Positions 39,973 through 48,185 are shown, numbered from the stretch's first letter. The stretch is 64,000 bases of DNA from Pseudomonadota bacterium (GCA_021782495.1 JAJXUV010000009.1:1-64000), one strand, 5' to 3'. Notes: generated by a model from the sequence alone, not told the origin. Translations and numbers: made by a program.

Positions 39973-40923
39973 TCAAGCCATCAACAGTTCTTCTTTCTTA
40001 GCTTTCGCCTTAACTTCTTTTTGAGGCGTATTTTCTCCTAATGCTTCTAACACCGCCGGTAAAAATGCGGCAAACTCGCCACTGCATAATACAAATTCTG
40101 CGTCGAATTGATCGACCGTGGTTTCAGTGCTCACTTCTTCGGCTTCTTCTTGAATGAGATCGGTAAATTGAACACGCTTGATGCTAAAATCGTCTTCCAA
40201 TATAAAATTCAAGCGATCGCGCCAGCCTATTTTCGCTTTGAAGACTTCCTTTCCAGCTAATAAATGCTGCGTGACTTCCTCGCTGCAAACGTCCTGATTC
40301 AAACATTTAATAACATTTTTAGCCTGACGCGGATCGCGCAATTCACAATAATCTTTAAACTCAAAAGCCTCCGGAAGCCTTCCTTCTATGGCCCATTGCG
40401 TCAAAATGCGGCTAATTGAATTTTCAACCTGGATCGGTTCTAATTGCAGCTGCGGCAGCGATTTTTTCAAAAGCACAACGAATTCTTCGGCCTTGGTGCG
40501 TCGACCCGCATCTAAAATCAACCACTGATGTCTTTTGTCAAAATAAGCATAAGTCACGTCGTTTTTACTAAAAGCTCTGGGCAACAAATGCAAAGTCACT
40601 TCTTCTTGCAAGGCGCGTTTGTCTCGTTGACTCACTTTCTGCCCTTCTTGTTCTAGTATCGCGATTCTTTGTAAGACTTGTTCACGCACCACACTTTGGG
40701 GTAACAATTTTTCTTCTTTGCGTAAAGCAATCATCACGCAACCTGCGGCTTCGTGCGTTAATCGGTCGTGACCGACCCCCAAAGGCGGCGCCCAACCAAC
40801 GGTTAAATGCTCTAATTGTCCACAAGGCCGGCTGGGTAAATCGGCTAATAAGTCATGTAATTCTTCCGCCGTGTATTCAAAAGGCGTCAACACTTTATAG
40901 GCTAGAATATTTTTAAACCACAT
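39973..40923 (-). CDS. rdgC: Recombination-associated protein RdgC
   Basis: 316 residues. RdgC forms a ring-shaped dimer around DNA and restrains RecA activity in beta- and gammaproteobacteria. Family marks: MWFKNILAYKV at the N-terminus, GWAPPLG, LLPQSVVREQV, EEVTLHLLPRAF, WLILDAGRRTKAEEF and the terminal segment DAEFVLCSGEFAAFLPAVLE. AGAGG lies 6 nt before ATG 40923. It is divergent from ccmA. Confidence 0.94.
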   Translation of the reverse strand: MWFKNILAYKVLTPFEYTAEELHDLLADLPSRPCGQLEHLTVGWAPPLGVGHDRLTHEAAGCVMIALRKEEKLLPQSVVREQVLQRIAILEQEGQKVSQRDKRALQEEVTLHLLPRAFSKNDVTYAYFDKRHQWLILDAGRRTKAEEFVVLLKKSLPQLQLEPIQVENSISRILTQWAIEGRLPEAFEFKDYCELRDPRQAKNVIKCLNQDVCSEEVTQHLLAGKEVFKAKIGWRDRLNFILEDDFSIKRVQFTDLIQEEAEEVSTETTVDQFDAEFVLCSGEFAAFLPAVLEALGENTPQKEVKAKAKKEELLMA

Positions 40924-40981
40924 AAAATCCTCTCTTTGTTTGAAGGGAAAATCATAGCATATTTGCTGGCGTAAAACCGGT

Positions 40982-41010
40982 TTACTTGGCTCCTAAAAAT
41001 CGGTTAAAAT
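40982..41010 (+). promoter_or_regulatory. Promoter of the ccm operon
   Basis: -35 TTACTT (40982-40987), a 17-nt spacer and -10 TAAAAT (41005-41010), 21 nt before the ccmA ATG. The leader is short and the ribosome site (GCGAG) weak. Confidence 0.5.
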
Positions 41011-41031
41011 TTTATCTTTTGCGAGTCTTCA

Positions 41032-41658
41032 ATGTCCGCCACACCCTGTTTACACTTAAATCACTTTGAAGCACACACTGAAACTCAAACCTTGTTCAAT
41101 AATATCAATATAAGCCTCGCTGGCGGCTCACTTTTACACATTCAGGGTCCGAATGGAAGCGGTAAAAGCACCCTCCTTCGCATGATAGCCGGTTTAAAAC
41201 CGCATCAAGGAACCGTATTCTGGCAGGATAGTACGCAAAAAACGGTGAATATTGAAAGCGAACTGTTTTATTTTAGCCACCAATTGGCCATTAAGCTGGG
41301 TTTAACGGTTCAAGAAAATATACGGCATTTGCAAAGCTTGCATGGTGGTCATTCAGAGAACCTATCATCCATTCTAGAAATTTTAGGACTTCATTCAAAA
41401 AGAAATACTTTAGCCGAAGCCTTATCCCAAGGACAACAACAAAGCCTCGCCTTAGCGCCTTTGTTGTGGGGTACGCAAAAATTGTGGTTGCTCGACGAAC
41501 CCTTTGTGGCTTTAGACAGCAAGGCAAAACGATGGTTAAGCCAACTATTGAATCGCCATTTAGCCCAAAAAGGCTGGGTGATTCTCGCAAGCCACGAAAA
41601 AATAGAGTACCTTGAACACCCCATAGAACCTCTTTTTCTAGGGGCGTTAGATGCTTAA
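41032..41658 (+). CDS. ccmA: Haem exporter ATPase CcmA
   Basis: 208-residue ABC ATPase of the CcmABCD complex, which releases haem-bound CcmE for cytochrome c assembly. Walker A is GPNGSGKST, the signature is LSQGQQQSLALA (a CcmA-typical variant), and Walker B is LWLLDEPFVALD. Length is typical (about 205). It overlaps ccmB by 8 nt. Confidence 0.95.
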   Translation: MSATPCLHLNHFEAHTETQTLFNNINISLAGGSLLHIQGPNGSGKSTLLRMIAGLKPHQGTVFWQDSTQKTVNIESELFYFSHQLAIKLGLTVQENIRHLQSLHGGHSENLSSILEILGLHSKRNTLAEALSQGQQQSLALAPLLWGTQKLWLLDEPFVALDSKAKRWLSQLLNRHLAQKGWVILASHEKIEYLEHPIEPLFLGALDA

Positions 41659-42319
41659 ACAGTTTAAAATATTGCTAGAACACGAACTTAAAATACACTA
41701 CCGGCACGGCGCAGAATGGTTAACGCCGCTTGTTTTTTATTGGTTAGTCGTTTCCCTATTTCCTTTTGCTTTGAGCAGTACGCAAAGCATCTTGCGACAA
41801 AGCGCTGCGGGTATCATTTGGATCGCTTTATTGTTGTCTTTGTTGATGTCTTTGCCTCGTTTGTTTCAATCGGATTTAAAGGACGGCTCTTTGGCACAAT
41901 ACTGTTTGCGCACGTCTTCTCTCATGCCTTATATCAGTGCTAAATTGTTAAGTTACGCTGTTCTCTATATTATCCCCTGCTTATTGTTAACGCCTTTATT
42001 GGCCTTATTGTTTTATTTGCCTGCCCATAGTATTTTCATTCTACTCTTAACCTTGTGTTTGGGCAGTCCAATTCTATTGTTGATAGGCAGTCTGGGCGCT
42101 GCCTTAACTTTAAAGGCGCGAGAAAGCAGCGCTTTGCTTGCTTTAGTGATCTTTCCCTTGTATATTCCCGTTTTAATTTTAGCCTTGAATTGCGTGAATT
42201 TGGCCGAACAAAATTTGCCGATCGGCGCTTTGCTCGCTTATTTAGCCGCTTATTGTTGTGTGGCGATCGCTTTGATCCCTCTGGCTTTAAAAAGCATTTT
42301 AAAAATTGGAGTTACTTGA
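41651..42319 (+). CDS. ccmB: Haem exporter membrane subunit CcmB
   Basis: 222 residues with six hydrophobic segments. The N-terminus has CcmB-typical HELKIHYRHGAEWLTPLVFY and SLPRLFQSDLKDGSL. With CcmA and CcmC it drives ATP-dependent release of holo-CcmE. The stop is directly followed by the ccmC start. Confidence 0.94.
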   Translation: MLKQFKILLEHELKIHYRHGAEWLTPLVFYWLVVSLFPFALSSTQSILRQSAAGIIWIALLLSLLMSLPRLFQSDLKDGSLAQYCLRTSSLMPYISAKLLSYAVLYIIPCLLLTPLLALLFYLPAHSIFILLLTLCLGSPILLLIGSLGAALTLKARESSALLALVIFPLYIPVLILALNCVNLAEQNLPIGALLAYLAAYCCVAIALIPLALKSILKIGVT

Positions 42320-43057
42320 ATGCAGCGGTTGACACGCTATTTTTTAGTTCCGCAACAATGCTATCGTTTTATAACCGATTGGTCGCCTTGGTTGACTGGC
42401 GCTTTTCTTTTGACGTTGGGCTATGGTTTGATCGCGGGTTTATGCTTTGCTCCGGCCGATTACCAACAAGGAGATGGCTTTAGGATTATCTACGTTCATG
42501 TTCCCAGTGCTTTATTGGCGATGGGGATTTATACGATCATGACCACCACCGCTTTGATCAGTTTGGTGTTTCGGATCAAACTGGCCACTTTGGTCATGCA
42601 GATCAGTGCCCCTATTGGTGCGAGTTTTACTTTTTTAGCCTTAATCACCGGTTCTTTGTGGGGAAAACCGATGTGGGGAACTTGGTGGATTTGGGATGCA
42701 CGCCTGACTTCCGTTTTGATTTTATTTTTTTTGTATCTCGCTTTTATCGCGGTTCGTGCTGCTATCAGCGATCCCTGGGCGCGCGATCGCATTGCGGCTT
42801 GGATGGCAATCATCGGCTTTATCAACATTCCGATCATTCATTATTCGGTTTTATGGTGGAACACCTTGCATCAAGGCGCAACACTCACCGTTTTCAATCC
42901 TTCCATTGCACCAAGCATGTTGTATCCTTTACTATCCATGATAATCGCCTTTGCTTTGTTTTATTTAATACTACTGTGTCAACGTTTGTGCGCCGACATT
43001 CTATATCAAGAACGCAAAGCGGCTTGGGTCCAGGAGATACTGCATGAACTTACATGA
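42320..43057 (+). CDS. ccmC: Haem-handling membrane protein CcmC
   Basis: 245 residues, six transmembrane segments. The tryptophan-rich WWD motif in WGTWWIWDARLTS binds haem on the periplasmic side. Conserved histidines lie in HVPSALLA and NTLHQGAT. CcmC loads haem onto CcmE. Its 3' end overlaps ccmD by 14 nt. Confidence 0.96.
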   Translation: MQRLTRYFLVPQQCYRFITDWSPWLTGAFLLTLGYGLIAGLCFAPADYQQGDGFRIIYVHVPSALLAMGIYTIMTTTALISLVFRIKLATLVMQISAPIGASFTFLALITGSLWGKPMWGTWWIWDARLTSVLILFFLYLAFIAVRAAISDPWARDRIAAWMAIIGFINIPIIHYSVLWWNTLHQGATLTVFNPSIAPSMLYPLLSMIIAFALFYLILLCQRLCADILYQERKAAWVQEILHELT

Positions 43058-43211
43058 ATTTTACACAATGGGTGGCTACGCTGCGTATGTATGGCCCGCC
43101 TTTGCCGTGGTTTTGGGGATTTTCGGTGGGCAATGGATTTTAGCCAAAAGGCATCGACGAAAGATAATTTTGAAGATTAAAGAAGTGTCTTGTGATAAAA
43201 TAATTAAATAA
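43044..43211 (+). CDS. ccmD: CcmD, small subunit of the haem exporter
   Basis: 55 residues: ATG 43044 to TAA 43211, overlapping ccmC. It has the CcmD layout. A short N-terminus (NLHEFYTMGGYAAYVWPAF) is followed by one transmembrane helix (AVVLGIFGGQWILA) and a basic cytoplasmic tail (KRHRRKIILKIK). CcmD holds CcmE to the CcmABC complex. Confidence 0.93.
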   Translation: MNLHEFYTMGGYAAYVWPAFAVVLGIFGGQWILAKRHRRKIILKIKEVSCDKIIK

Positions 43212-43241
43212 TGATAGGGGCAACGAGACACAACCACAGTT

Positions 43242-43457
43242 TGTCATCCTCGCCAACCTTATCGCCGTGGCCCACTATTGCAAAAGCATAAATTTATCAG
43301 CGATAAGGTTAAGCGGGGATCCACGAAAACTCTACGCTTCGACAAACTTTCAAAGTTGGATTGTTGTATTTTGTTTTTTTCTAGATCTCCTGGCTCCCCC
43401 GCGAAGCCTGTACTCGGCACTCCAGGTAGTCGCTGCGCGACCTTGCCGAGGATGACA
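43242..43457. repeat. Palindromic repeat element, family C (long form with nested hairpin)
   Basis: 216 bp from TGTCATCCTCG to CGAGGATGACA, filling the ccmD-ccmE gap. Near the left end an extra inverted repeat (AACCTTATCGC and GCGATAAGGTT) is nested, so one repeat appears inserted into another. The centre shares CTACGCTTCGACAA(A/T)CTTTC with the copy at 3676-3821. Confidence 0.85.
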
Positions 43458-43552
43458 GATTTTTAGAATGGTATATACAGCGCTTTGTAAGATGCATTGT
43501 AAATAGTGGATAACATACCACGGCTTAATAGGATTAAATTTTAACCACCAAT

Positions 43553-43993
43553 ATGAACATGAAACAAAAGAAAAAATTAGGTTTTATCTGCTTTCTGATT
43601 GTTCTATTAGGGCTCGCGGCTGCCTTTGTATTGTATGCTTTGAAAAAAAATATCAACTTGTATTATACACCGACGCAAGCTGTGGCAGAAAAATTAGCGG
43701 CAACGCAAAAACTGCGTTTAGGTGGTTTTGTGGCAGAAAATAGTTTAGATATCGATTCCCAAACATTACAGGTGAATTTCGTGATTACCGATTATAAAAC
43801 GCAAATACCGGTACACTATCAAGGTGAATTGCCGAATTTATTTCGAGAAAAACAAGGTGTGGTAGTGACGGGCCACTTGAATGCAAATGGTAGTTTTGAA
43901 GCGACCGAAATTCTGGCCAAACACGATGAGAAATATATGCCAAAACCGGTGAGAGAATTATTGGCAGAGCAAGGGGTTCTTAATGCTCGCTGA
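43553..43993 (+). CDS. ccmE: Haem chaperone CcmE
   Basis: 146 residues. One N-terminal transmembrane anchor (residues 9-30) and a periplasmic OB-fold domain. The covalent haem ligand is H124 in ILAKHDEKYMP, with Y128 four residues on, equivalent to H130/Y134 of E. coli. It carries haem from CcmC to CcmF. It overlaps ccmF by 11 nt. Confidence 0.96.
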   Translation: MNMKQKKKLGFICFLIVLLGLAAAFVLYALKKNINLYYTPTQAVAEKLAATQKLRLGGFVAENSLDIDSQTLQVNFVITDYKTQIPVHYQGELPNLFREKQGVVVTGHLNANGSFEATEILAKHDEKYMPKPVRELLAEQGVLNAR

Positions 43994-46016
43994 GTGGGGG
44001 ACTTTGTTTTTAGCTTTGGCTCTTGTCTTATGTCTAAGCATTTTGCTTTTACCTTTAAAATACAGCCATCCCAACGTGCATTTATTTCTACAACGCGCCA
44101 CGATAGCCTACAGCCTCTGTATCTTTCTGGCCTTAGGCTGTTTAATGCTCGCTTTTTTAAAGTATGATTTCACACTCTGGTCTGTGTACAGCAATGCCAA
44201 TGCCGATTTACCGTGGTGGTATCGATTGGGTGCCACCTGGGGACATCATGAAGGTTCTTTATTGTTGTGGTGTGCTTTGCTATCGCTGTGGTGTGCAGGC
44301 GTTGCTTTATTTCCTCGCGGATTATCCCAGAAAACCCATCGCTTGGTGTTAAGTTGTTTGGCCTTATTGGAAAGTGGTTTTTTGGTATTTTTATTATTAA
44401 CCTCTTCGCCTTTCGCACGTTTTTTCCCGACAGACGTCGTCCCCGCTCAAACTTTAACGCCTATTTTGCAAGACCCCGGTTTAATGTTTCACCCCCCGAT
44501 GTTGTATTTGGGTTATGTGGGTTTTGCCGTCGGTTTTGCCTATGCGGTTTCCGCTTTAATAGAAGGCAAATTAGATTCGAGTTGGTGTCGTAGTTTACGC
44601 GTGTGGGTAGGTTTGTCCTGGGCTTTTTTAACTTTGGGGATTGTCTTAGGCAGTTGGTGGGCTTATCGAGAATTGGGTTGGGGAGGCTGGTGGTTTTGGG
44701 ATCCCGTTGAAAATGCTTCTTTGATGCCTTGGTTGTGTGCGACGGCTTTAATGCACAGTTTGATCGTCAGTGAAAAACAACAGGCTTTCAAAGCTTGGGT
44801 GGTGACGCTTGCTTTATTGTGTTTTGCCTTAAGTTTATTGGGCACTTTTTTAGTACGTTCAGGTGTTTTAGTGTCCGTACACGCTTTTGCCAGCGATCCG
44901 TCGCGTGGTGTATTTTTACTGTTGTTCTTAAGTGCTTTATGGGTCAGCAGTATGATCTTGTTCGCCTTGCGTGCGCATCATTTAAAAAGTAAACACACTT
45001 TTGAATTATTGTCTAGAGAAACTTTTTTATTGTTAAACAGTGTGGTGATTTTAAGTTTGCTTGCCACCGTTGTGTTAGGCACTGTTTATCCCATTATTTT
45101 AGACAGTTTGCATTCAGATAAAATCAGCGTCGGTATGCCCTACTACAATGCCGTCTTTGTTCCCATCGCGCTACCTTTATTGCTGCTCATGGCCATTGCG
45201 CCGCTGCTTCGTTGGAAAATGCAAAGCCTTTCCGGTCTAATTTCTAAAATAGGATGGCCTTTCTGTTGTGCAGTAATAATGACGCTTATCGTTGCTTTTT
45301 ACGATTCACAGAGTCGTGCACTTTGGGCGATCGCGAGTTTATTCGTCGCTTTTTTTATTATCTTCGCCACACTTTTGGATTTGTATCAACATCTACGAAA
45401 ACACGCTTTGTCTTTAAGACGCTTTGCGATGATCCTCGCGCATCTGGGCATTGCGATTTTGGTTTTGGGCATTAGCATCAATAAGAGTCACAGTCGAGAA
45501 CGCCAAGTCAAAATGCAAGTAGGACAAAGTGTGATCTTAGCAAATTATCGCTTTACTTTAGAACGTCTATCTCCCATTGTGACAAAAACTTATCACGGAA
45601 CTGAGGCACTATTCCGAGTAGATAAAGTTATGTGCGTGGAAAGCGCTCGAGCCGAGGTAAGGCATTTGGGACCGGACGCCGCATGGATGCGGCGTCCGAG
45701 CATACAGGGATGTATTCACAGCGTGTCCCAAGGATCTTACCTCGGCTCGAGCGCTGGAACTCCCATCTTTCAAAGACTTGGAGAAATCCGTAGTATCAAC
45801 GAAAATTTCGACATCACTCAGTCTCAAATCACTAAAACGGGAATTCAGATGACCGTGTGGCGCGATTTGTACATTGCTTTGGGACAAAAACTAGATAAAA
45901 ATACGTGGATTGTGCGTGTGTATTATAAACCTTTTGTCCGCTGGATTTGGGCTGGGGGAATATTGGTGTTTATCGGGATATTATTAACGTTCACCACACG
46001 GAGAAAGTCGCCATGA
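43983..46016 (+). CDS. ccmF: Cytochrome c haem lyase subunit CcmF, with in-frame repeat insertion
   Basis: 677 residues, many transmembrane helices. The WWD motif GWGGWWFWDPVENASLMPW and conserved histidines (GATWGHHEGSLLLW, LMHSLIVSE, VSVHAFASDP) are intact. The C-terminus DLYIALGQK and RVYYKPFVRWIWAGG is typical. Residues 554-591 (38 codons, 45642-45755) are encoded entirely by a palindromic repeat in the last periplasmic domain; the family has no such segment there. The frame is kept on both sides, so the protein probably tolerates it. It forms the haem ligation complex with CcmH. Confidence 0.95.
   Translation: MLAEWGTLFLALALVLCLSILLLPLKYSHPNVHLFLQRATIAYSLCIFLALGCLMLAFLKYDFTLWSVYSNANADLPWWYRLGATWGHHEGSLLLWCALLSLWCAGVALFPRGLSQKTHRLVLSCLALLESGFLVFLLLTSSPFARFFPTDVVPAQTLTPILQDPGLMFHPPMLYLGYVGFAVGFAYAVSALIEGKLDSSWCRSLRVWVGLSWAFLTLGIVLGSWWAYRELGWGGWWFWDPVENASLMPWLCATALMHSLIVSEKQQAFKAWVVTLALLCFALSLLGTFLVRSGVLVSVHAFASDPSRGVFLLLFLSALWVSSMILFALRAHHLKSKHTFELLSRETFLLLNSVVILSLLATVVLGTVYPIILDSLHSDKISVGMPYYNAVFVPIALPLLLLMAIAPLLRWKMQSLSGLISKIGWPFCCAVIMTLIVAFYDSQSRALWAIASLFVAFFIIFATLLDLYQHLRKHALSLRRFAMILAHLGIAILVLGISINKSHSRERQVKMQVGQSVILANYRFTLERLSPIVTKTYHGTEALFRVDKVMCVESARAEVRHLGPDAAWMRRPSIQGCIHSVSQGSYLGSSAGTPIFQRLGEIRSINENFDITQSQITKTGIQMTVWRDLYIALGQKLDKNTWIVRVYYKPFVRWIWAGGILVFIGILLTFTTRRKSP
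45642..45755. repeat. Palindromic repeat element, family D, inside ccmF
   Basis: 114 bp with perfect 20-bp terminal inverted repeats (AGCGCTCGAGCCGAGGTAAG at the left). A nested hairpin GGACGCCGC/GCGGCGTCC lies near the centre. The length is exactly 38 codons and it lies in phase with ccmF. A related element is at 48428-48537, sharing CAGAGCGTGTCCCAAG-like and CTCGAG segments. Confidence 0.93.
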
Positions 46017-46552
46017 AAACGATGTTACGCTTGTCTCCGATTTTGCTTATTTTCGGATTGATTGCCGCCTTGTGGCGCGGACTGTATTCAAATCCCAAAG
46101 AAATTCCTTCGCCTTTGCTAAACAAACTGACGCCTTCTTTTGAATTGCCAAATTTATTCAATCCTCAAGAAAATCTAAACAACCAACTATTCAAAGACAA
46201 AGTCACGATTCTCAATGTCTGGGCCAGTTGGTGTGCGGCTTGCGTGGAAGAACAAATGTTTATTCGCACTATTGCACCTTCGACTTCGGCACAGTGGATA
46301 GGGTTTAATTACAAGGACGATAGACAAAACGCAATGGCTTGGTTAAACCGTTATGGCAATCCTTATTCGGCGATTGCAGCAGATACCCAAGGCGTTGTTG
46401 CTCTCGACTGGGGCATTTATGGTACGCCTGAAACCTTTGTCATCGATCGAAAAGATCGGATTCGTTATAAACACATAGGACCGATCACTTTTGCAGATTG
46501 GCAAAAGGATTTTGTGCCTTTGTTGGCGAAATTAAATGGGGAAGTAGACTGA
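46013..46552 (+). CDS. ccmG: Thiol:disulfide interchange protein CcmG/DsbE
   Basis: 179 residues. Membrane anchor at 5-25, then a periplasmic thioredoxin fold with the active site WASWCAACVEE (C74, C77) and cis-proline region YGTPETFVID. It keeps the CXXCH cysteines of apocytochrome c (or CcmH) reduced. ATG 46013 lies at the end of ccmF with CGGAG at 9 nt. The stop overlaps the next start (TGATG). Confidence 0.95.
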   Translation: MKTMLRLSPILLIFGLIAALWRGLYSNPKEIPSPLLNKLTPSFELPNLFNPQENLNNQLFKDKVTILNVWASWCAACVEEQMFIRTIAPSTSAQWIGFNYKDDRQNAMAWLNRYGNPYSAIAADTQGVVALDWGIYGTPETFVIDRKDRIRYKHIGPITFADWQKDFVPLLAKLNGEVD

Positions 46553-47070
46553 TGAATATCTTTACAGATGCGCACTACCAAGCAATGAATGTATTCTGTC
46601 CTCCCTGCGAAAACAGGGGTCCCGTTTCAAATAGACACTGGATCTCTGCTTTCGCAGGGAGGACAAAAAAAATATTGCTTATTTTCCTATTTCTTTTTAT
46701 CTCACCACTGAGCTTCGCTGCTACTCAAACCAATCCCGACGTCTACGCTTTTTCTACGACCACCGACACAGCGCGTTTTAATACACTCCTCACACAATTT
46801 AGATGTCTAGTCTGTCAAAATGAAAACTTGGCCGATTCAAATGCTGCAATCGCCGCCGATCTGCGGCAACAAATTTACCAGCGCGTTTTACAAGGACAAA
46901 GCGATGAATCGATTCAAAAATACTTAGTCACGCGTTACGGCGATTATGTTTTATTTGCGCCGCCTTTTAAAATGAATACGACCGCTCTATGGATTTTGCC
47001 TTTTTTATTATTAACCGGTGGTCTGCTGAGTTTAGGGATTGTGATTCAACGCAGGAGGAAAAACACATGA
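46552..47070 (+). CDS. ccmH: Cytochrome c maturation protein CcmH, N-terminus extended by a repeat
   Basis: 172 residues from ATG 46552, which overlaps the ccmG stop. Codons 16-38 are exactly a family B palindromic element (46597-46665), placed just before the signal sequence KKILLIFLFLFISPLSFAA. The mature domain has the redox pair C85/C88 in FRCLVCQNENLADSNA and a C-terminal membrane helix. CcmH presents reduced apocytochrome to CcmF. The insertion gives an unusual 38-residue cytoplasmic lead with two extra cysteines. No ATG exists between the element and the signal sequence, so the repeat is translated unless a rare start is used. Confidence 0.93.
   Translation: MNIFTDAHYQAMNVFCPPCENRGPVSNRHWISAFAGRTKKILLIFLFLFISPLSFAATQTNPDVYAFSTTTDTARFNTLLTQFRCLVCQNENLADSNAAIAADLRQQIYQRVLQGQSDESIQKYLVTRYGDYVLFAPPFKMNTTALWILPFLLLTGGLLSLGIVIQRRRKNT
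46597..46665. repeat. Palindromic repeat element, family B, inside ccmH
   Basis: 69 bp from TGTCCTCCCTGCGAAAACAG to its inverse ending CGCAGGGAGGACA. It is exactly 23 codons in phase with ccmH. Both outer arms carry the same change relative to other copies (GTCCTCC/GGAGGAC instead of GTCATCC/GGATGAC), so base pairing is preserved. Confidence 0.93.
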
Positions 47071-47468
47071 CTTTATTAGGGTGTTTTGCCTTATTTGTGC
47101 TGTTGCTCAGCGTGTGGGTCAGCGCTCCACTATTTTGCACCCCCTCTTCTATACACTATGGCCCTTGGTGCTTCACTCTATTGCCCTTGATTTCAGTGAC
47201 CCTTCTTTTATATGCTGTATTTGGCCATCAACAAGCCTGGCAAGATTGGCAAGAACACGGCCGAGCGCATTATAAATTAATGAATCAAGTACAAAAATTA
47301 GGCGGTTTACAAGGCTTAATTCAAGGTGTCAAAGCACGTTTGGCACAAAACCCGGACGACATCCACGGTTGGCAATTGCTGGCTAAATTGTATGCGGCCA
47401 ATCACCAAATGCAAGAAGCCCAAGCAGCAGAATGGGAGATAAAACGACGTGAAACAAACAGGCTTTAG
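47067..47468 (+). CDS. Short CcmI-like protein
   Basis: 133 residues, start ATG 47067 overlapping the ccmH stop (ATGA), with GGAGG 8 nt upstream. Two membrane helices (3-25 and 38-54) are followed by a soluble tail with one TPR-like pair (LQGLIQGVKARLAQNPDDIH, WQLLAKLYAANHQMQEAQAA). CcmI/CycH proteins are usually 300-400 residues with several TPRs that hold apocytochrome for CcmFH; here only one unit remains. Its last 20 nt overlap the pilin gene. Confidence 0.78.
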   Translation: MTLLGCFALFVLLLSVWVSAPLFCTPSSIHYGPWCFTLLPLISVTLLLYAVFGHQQAWQDWQEHGRAHYKLMNQVQKLGGLQGLIQGVKARLAQNPDDIHGWQLLAKLYAANHQMQEAQAAEWEIKRRETNRL

Positions 47469-47847
47469 TTTAATCGAATTGATCATAGCCATGGCTATCA
47501 TCGGAATATTGGCGGTGATTGCTTATCCCAGTTATAAAACTCATCTAGAACAGGCCAGACGCAGCGATGGGCAAACGGCACTTTTAGATTTGGCAAATCG
47601 CTTGGATCACTATTTCAGCGAAAATAACCAGTATGCGGGGGCGACTTTGGCAGAACTGGGTGTTAGTCCCCGTTCCACCGAAGGCTATTACGCACTGGCC
47701 ATTGCCAGCCTAGAAGACAATGCTTTTCGTATACAAGCCATTCCCATCGGCGCTCAACAAGAAGATGCTTGCGGAACTCTGAGTTTAAATCAATTGGGCG
47801 AACGGGGGTTTAGCGGAAAAAATACGGAATTAAAACATTGCTGGTAA
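47449..47847 (+). CDS. Type IV pilin-like protein (PilE/minor pilin)
   Basis: 132 residues, start GTG 47449 with GGGAG 10 nt upstream, overlapping the ccmI-like gene. The prepilin motif is MKQTG followed by FSLIELIIAMAIIGILAVIA: leader of five residues, cleavage before Phe and Glu at +5. The C-terminal domain has a two-cysteine loop (DACGTL...LKHCW), as in PilE-type minor pilins. It is unusual to find it as the last gene of a ccm operon. The nearest other pilus-type gene is the ATPase on the opposite strand at 48549. Confidence 0.9.
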   Translation: MKQTGFSLIELIIAMAIIGILAVIAYPSYKTHLEQARRSDGQTALLDLANRLDHYFSENNQYAGATLAELGVSPRSTEGYYALAIASLEDNAFRIQAIPIGAQQEDACGTLSLNQLGERGFSGKNTELKHCW

Positions 47848-47870
47848 ATGTCATTCTTAGAAAAGCGCCT

Positions 47871-47940
47871 TTTTGTCATTCCTGCGAAAACAGGAATCCA
47901 GTGCATTTATGCAGGATCCCTGTTTTCGCAGGGATGACAA
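47871..47940. repeat. Palindromic repeat element, family B
   Basis: TGTCATTCCTGCGAAAACAG and its inverse CTGTTTTCGCAGGGATGACA with a short centre, directly after the pilin gene; the hairpin may help end the ccm transcript. Confidence 0.88.
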
Positions 47941-47949
47941 CAACACCCT

Positions 47950-48180
47950 AAAGAAAAAGGGTGGCTTGCGCCACCCTTTGATCCCCGTCTCTCATCCCTT
48001 AGAGACGGTTATTTTGCTCCATCCTAGAGTCATTGCACTCATCCTTTAGTGCTAGTGCATCCGTGCACATCTCATCCTAACGTCCCATCCTTCGAAAAAA
48101 CATCCCTTCTTAGCGGCATCTTATCCCTACCTGCCGTTCTACTCCCTTAGCATGCATCCTTGCGTCACATGTCCATACGT
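47950..48180 (-). ncRNA. CsrB/RsmZ-family regulatory RNA (CsrA sponge)
   Basis: About 230 nt, no reading frame. The minus strand has about 12 GGA motifs spaced roughly 13-27 nt apart (AAGGATG, TAGGATG, AAGGGATG, ACGGATG). Several sit in the loops of short hairpins: CCGTCTC/GAGACGG around TAAGGGATGA (48008-47985), GTGCA/TGCAC around CGGA (48068-48055), and GCACT/AGTGC around AAAGGATG (48052-48035). It ends in a strong terminator. This is the known architecture of CsrB, CsrC, RsmY and RsmZ, which bind many CsrA/RsmA dimers. A -10 like TATAGA lies at 48191-48186, so transcription should start near 48180. A BarA/UvrY (LetSA)-type regulator would be expected to control it. Confidence 0.87.
47951..47979 (-). 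terminator. Rho-independent terminator of the CsrB-like sRNA
   Basis: On the minus strand AAAGGGTGGC, GCAA loop and GCCACCCTTT are followed by a TTTTTCTTT tail. This is a strong stem with a stable tetraloop at the exact end of the GGA-rich region. On the plus strand it could also stop read-through from the pilin gene. Confidence 0.9.
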
Positions 48181-48185
48181 GTACT

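Noticed and set aside
47985..48170. Series of CATCC motifs as a possible binding-site array on the plus strand
   Set aside because: Better explained as the complement of GGATG motifs in loops of the minus-strand CsrB-like RNA, which also has a matching terminator.
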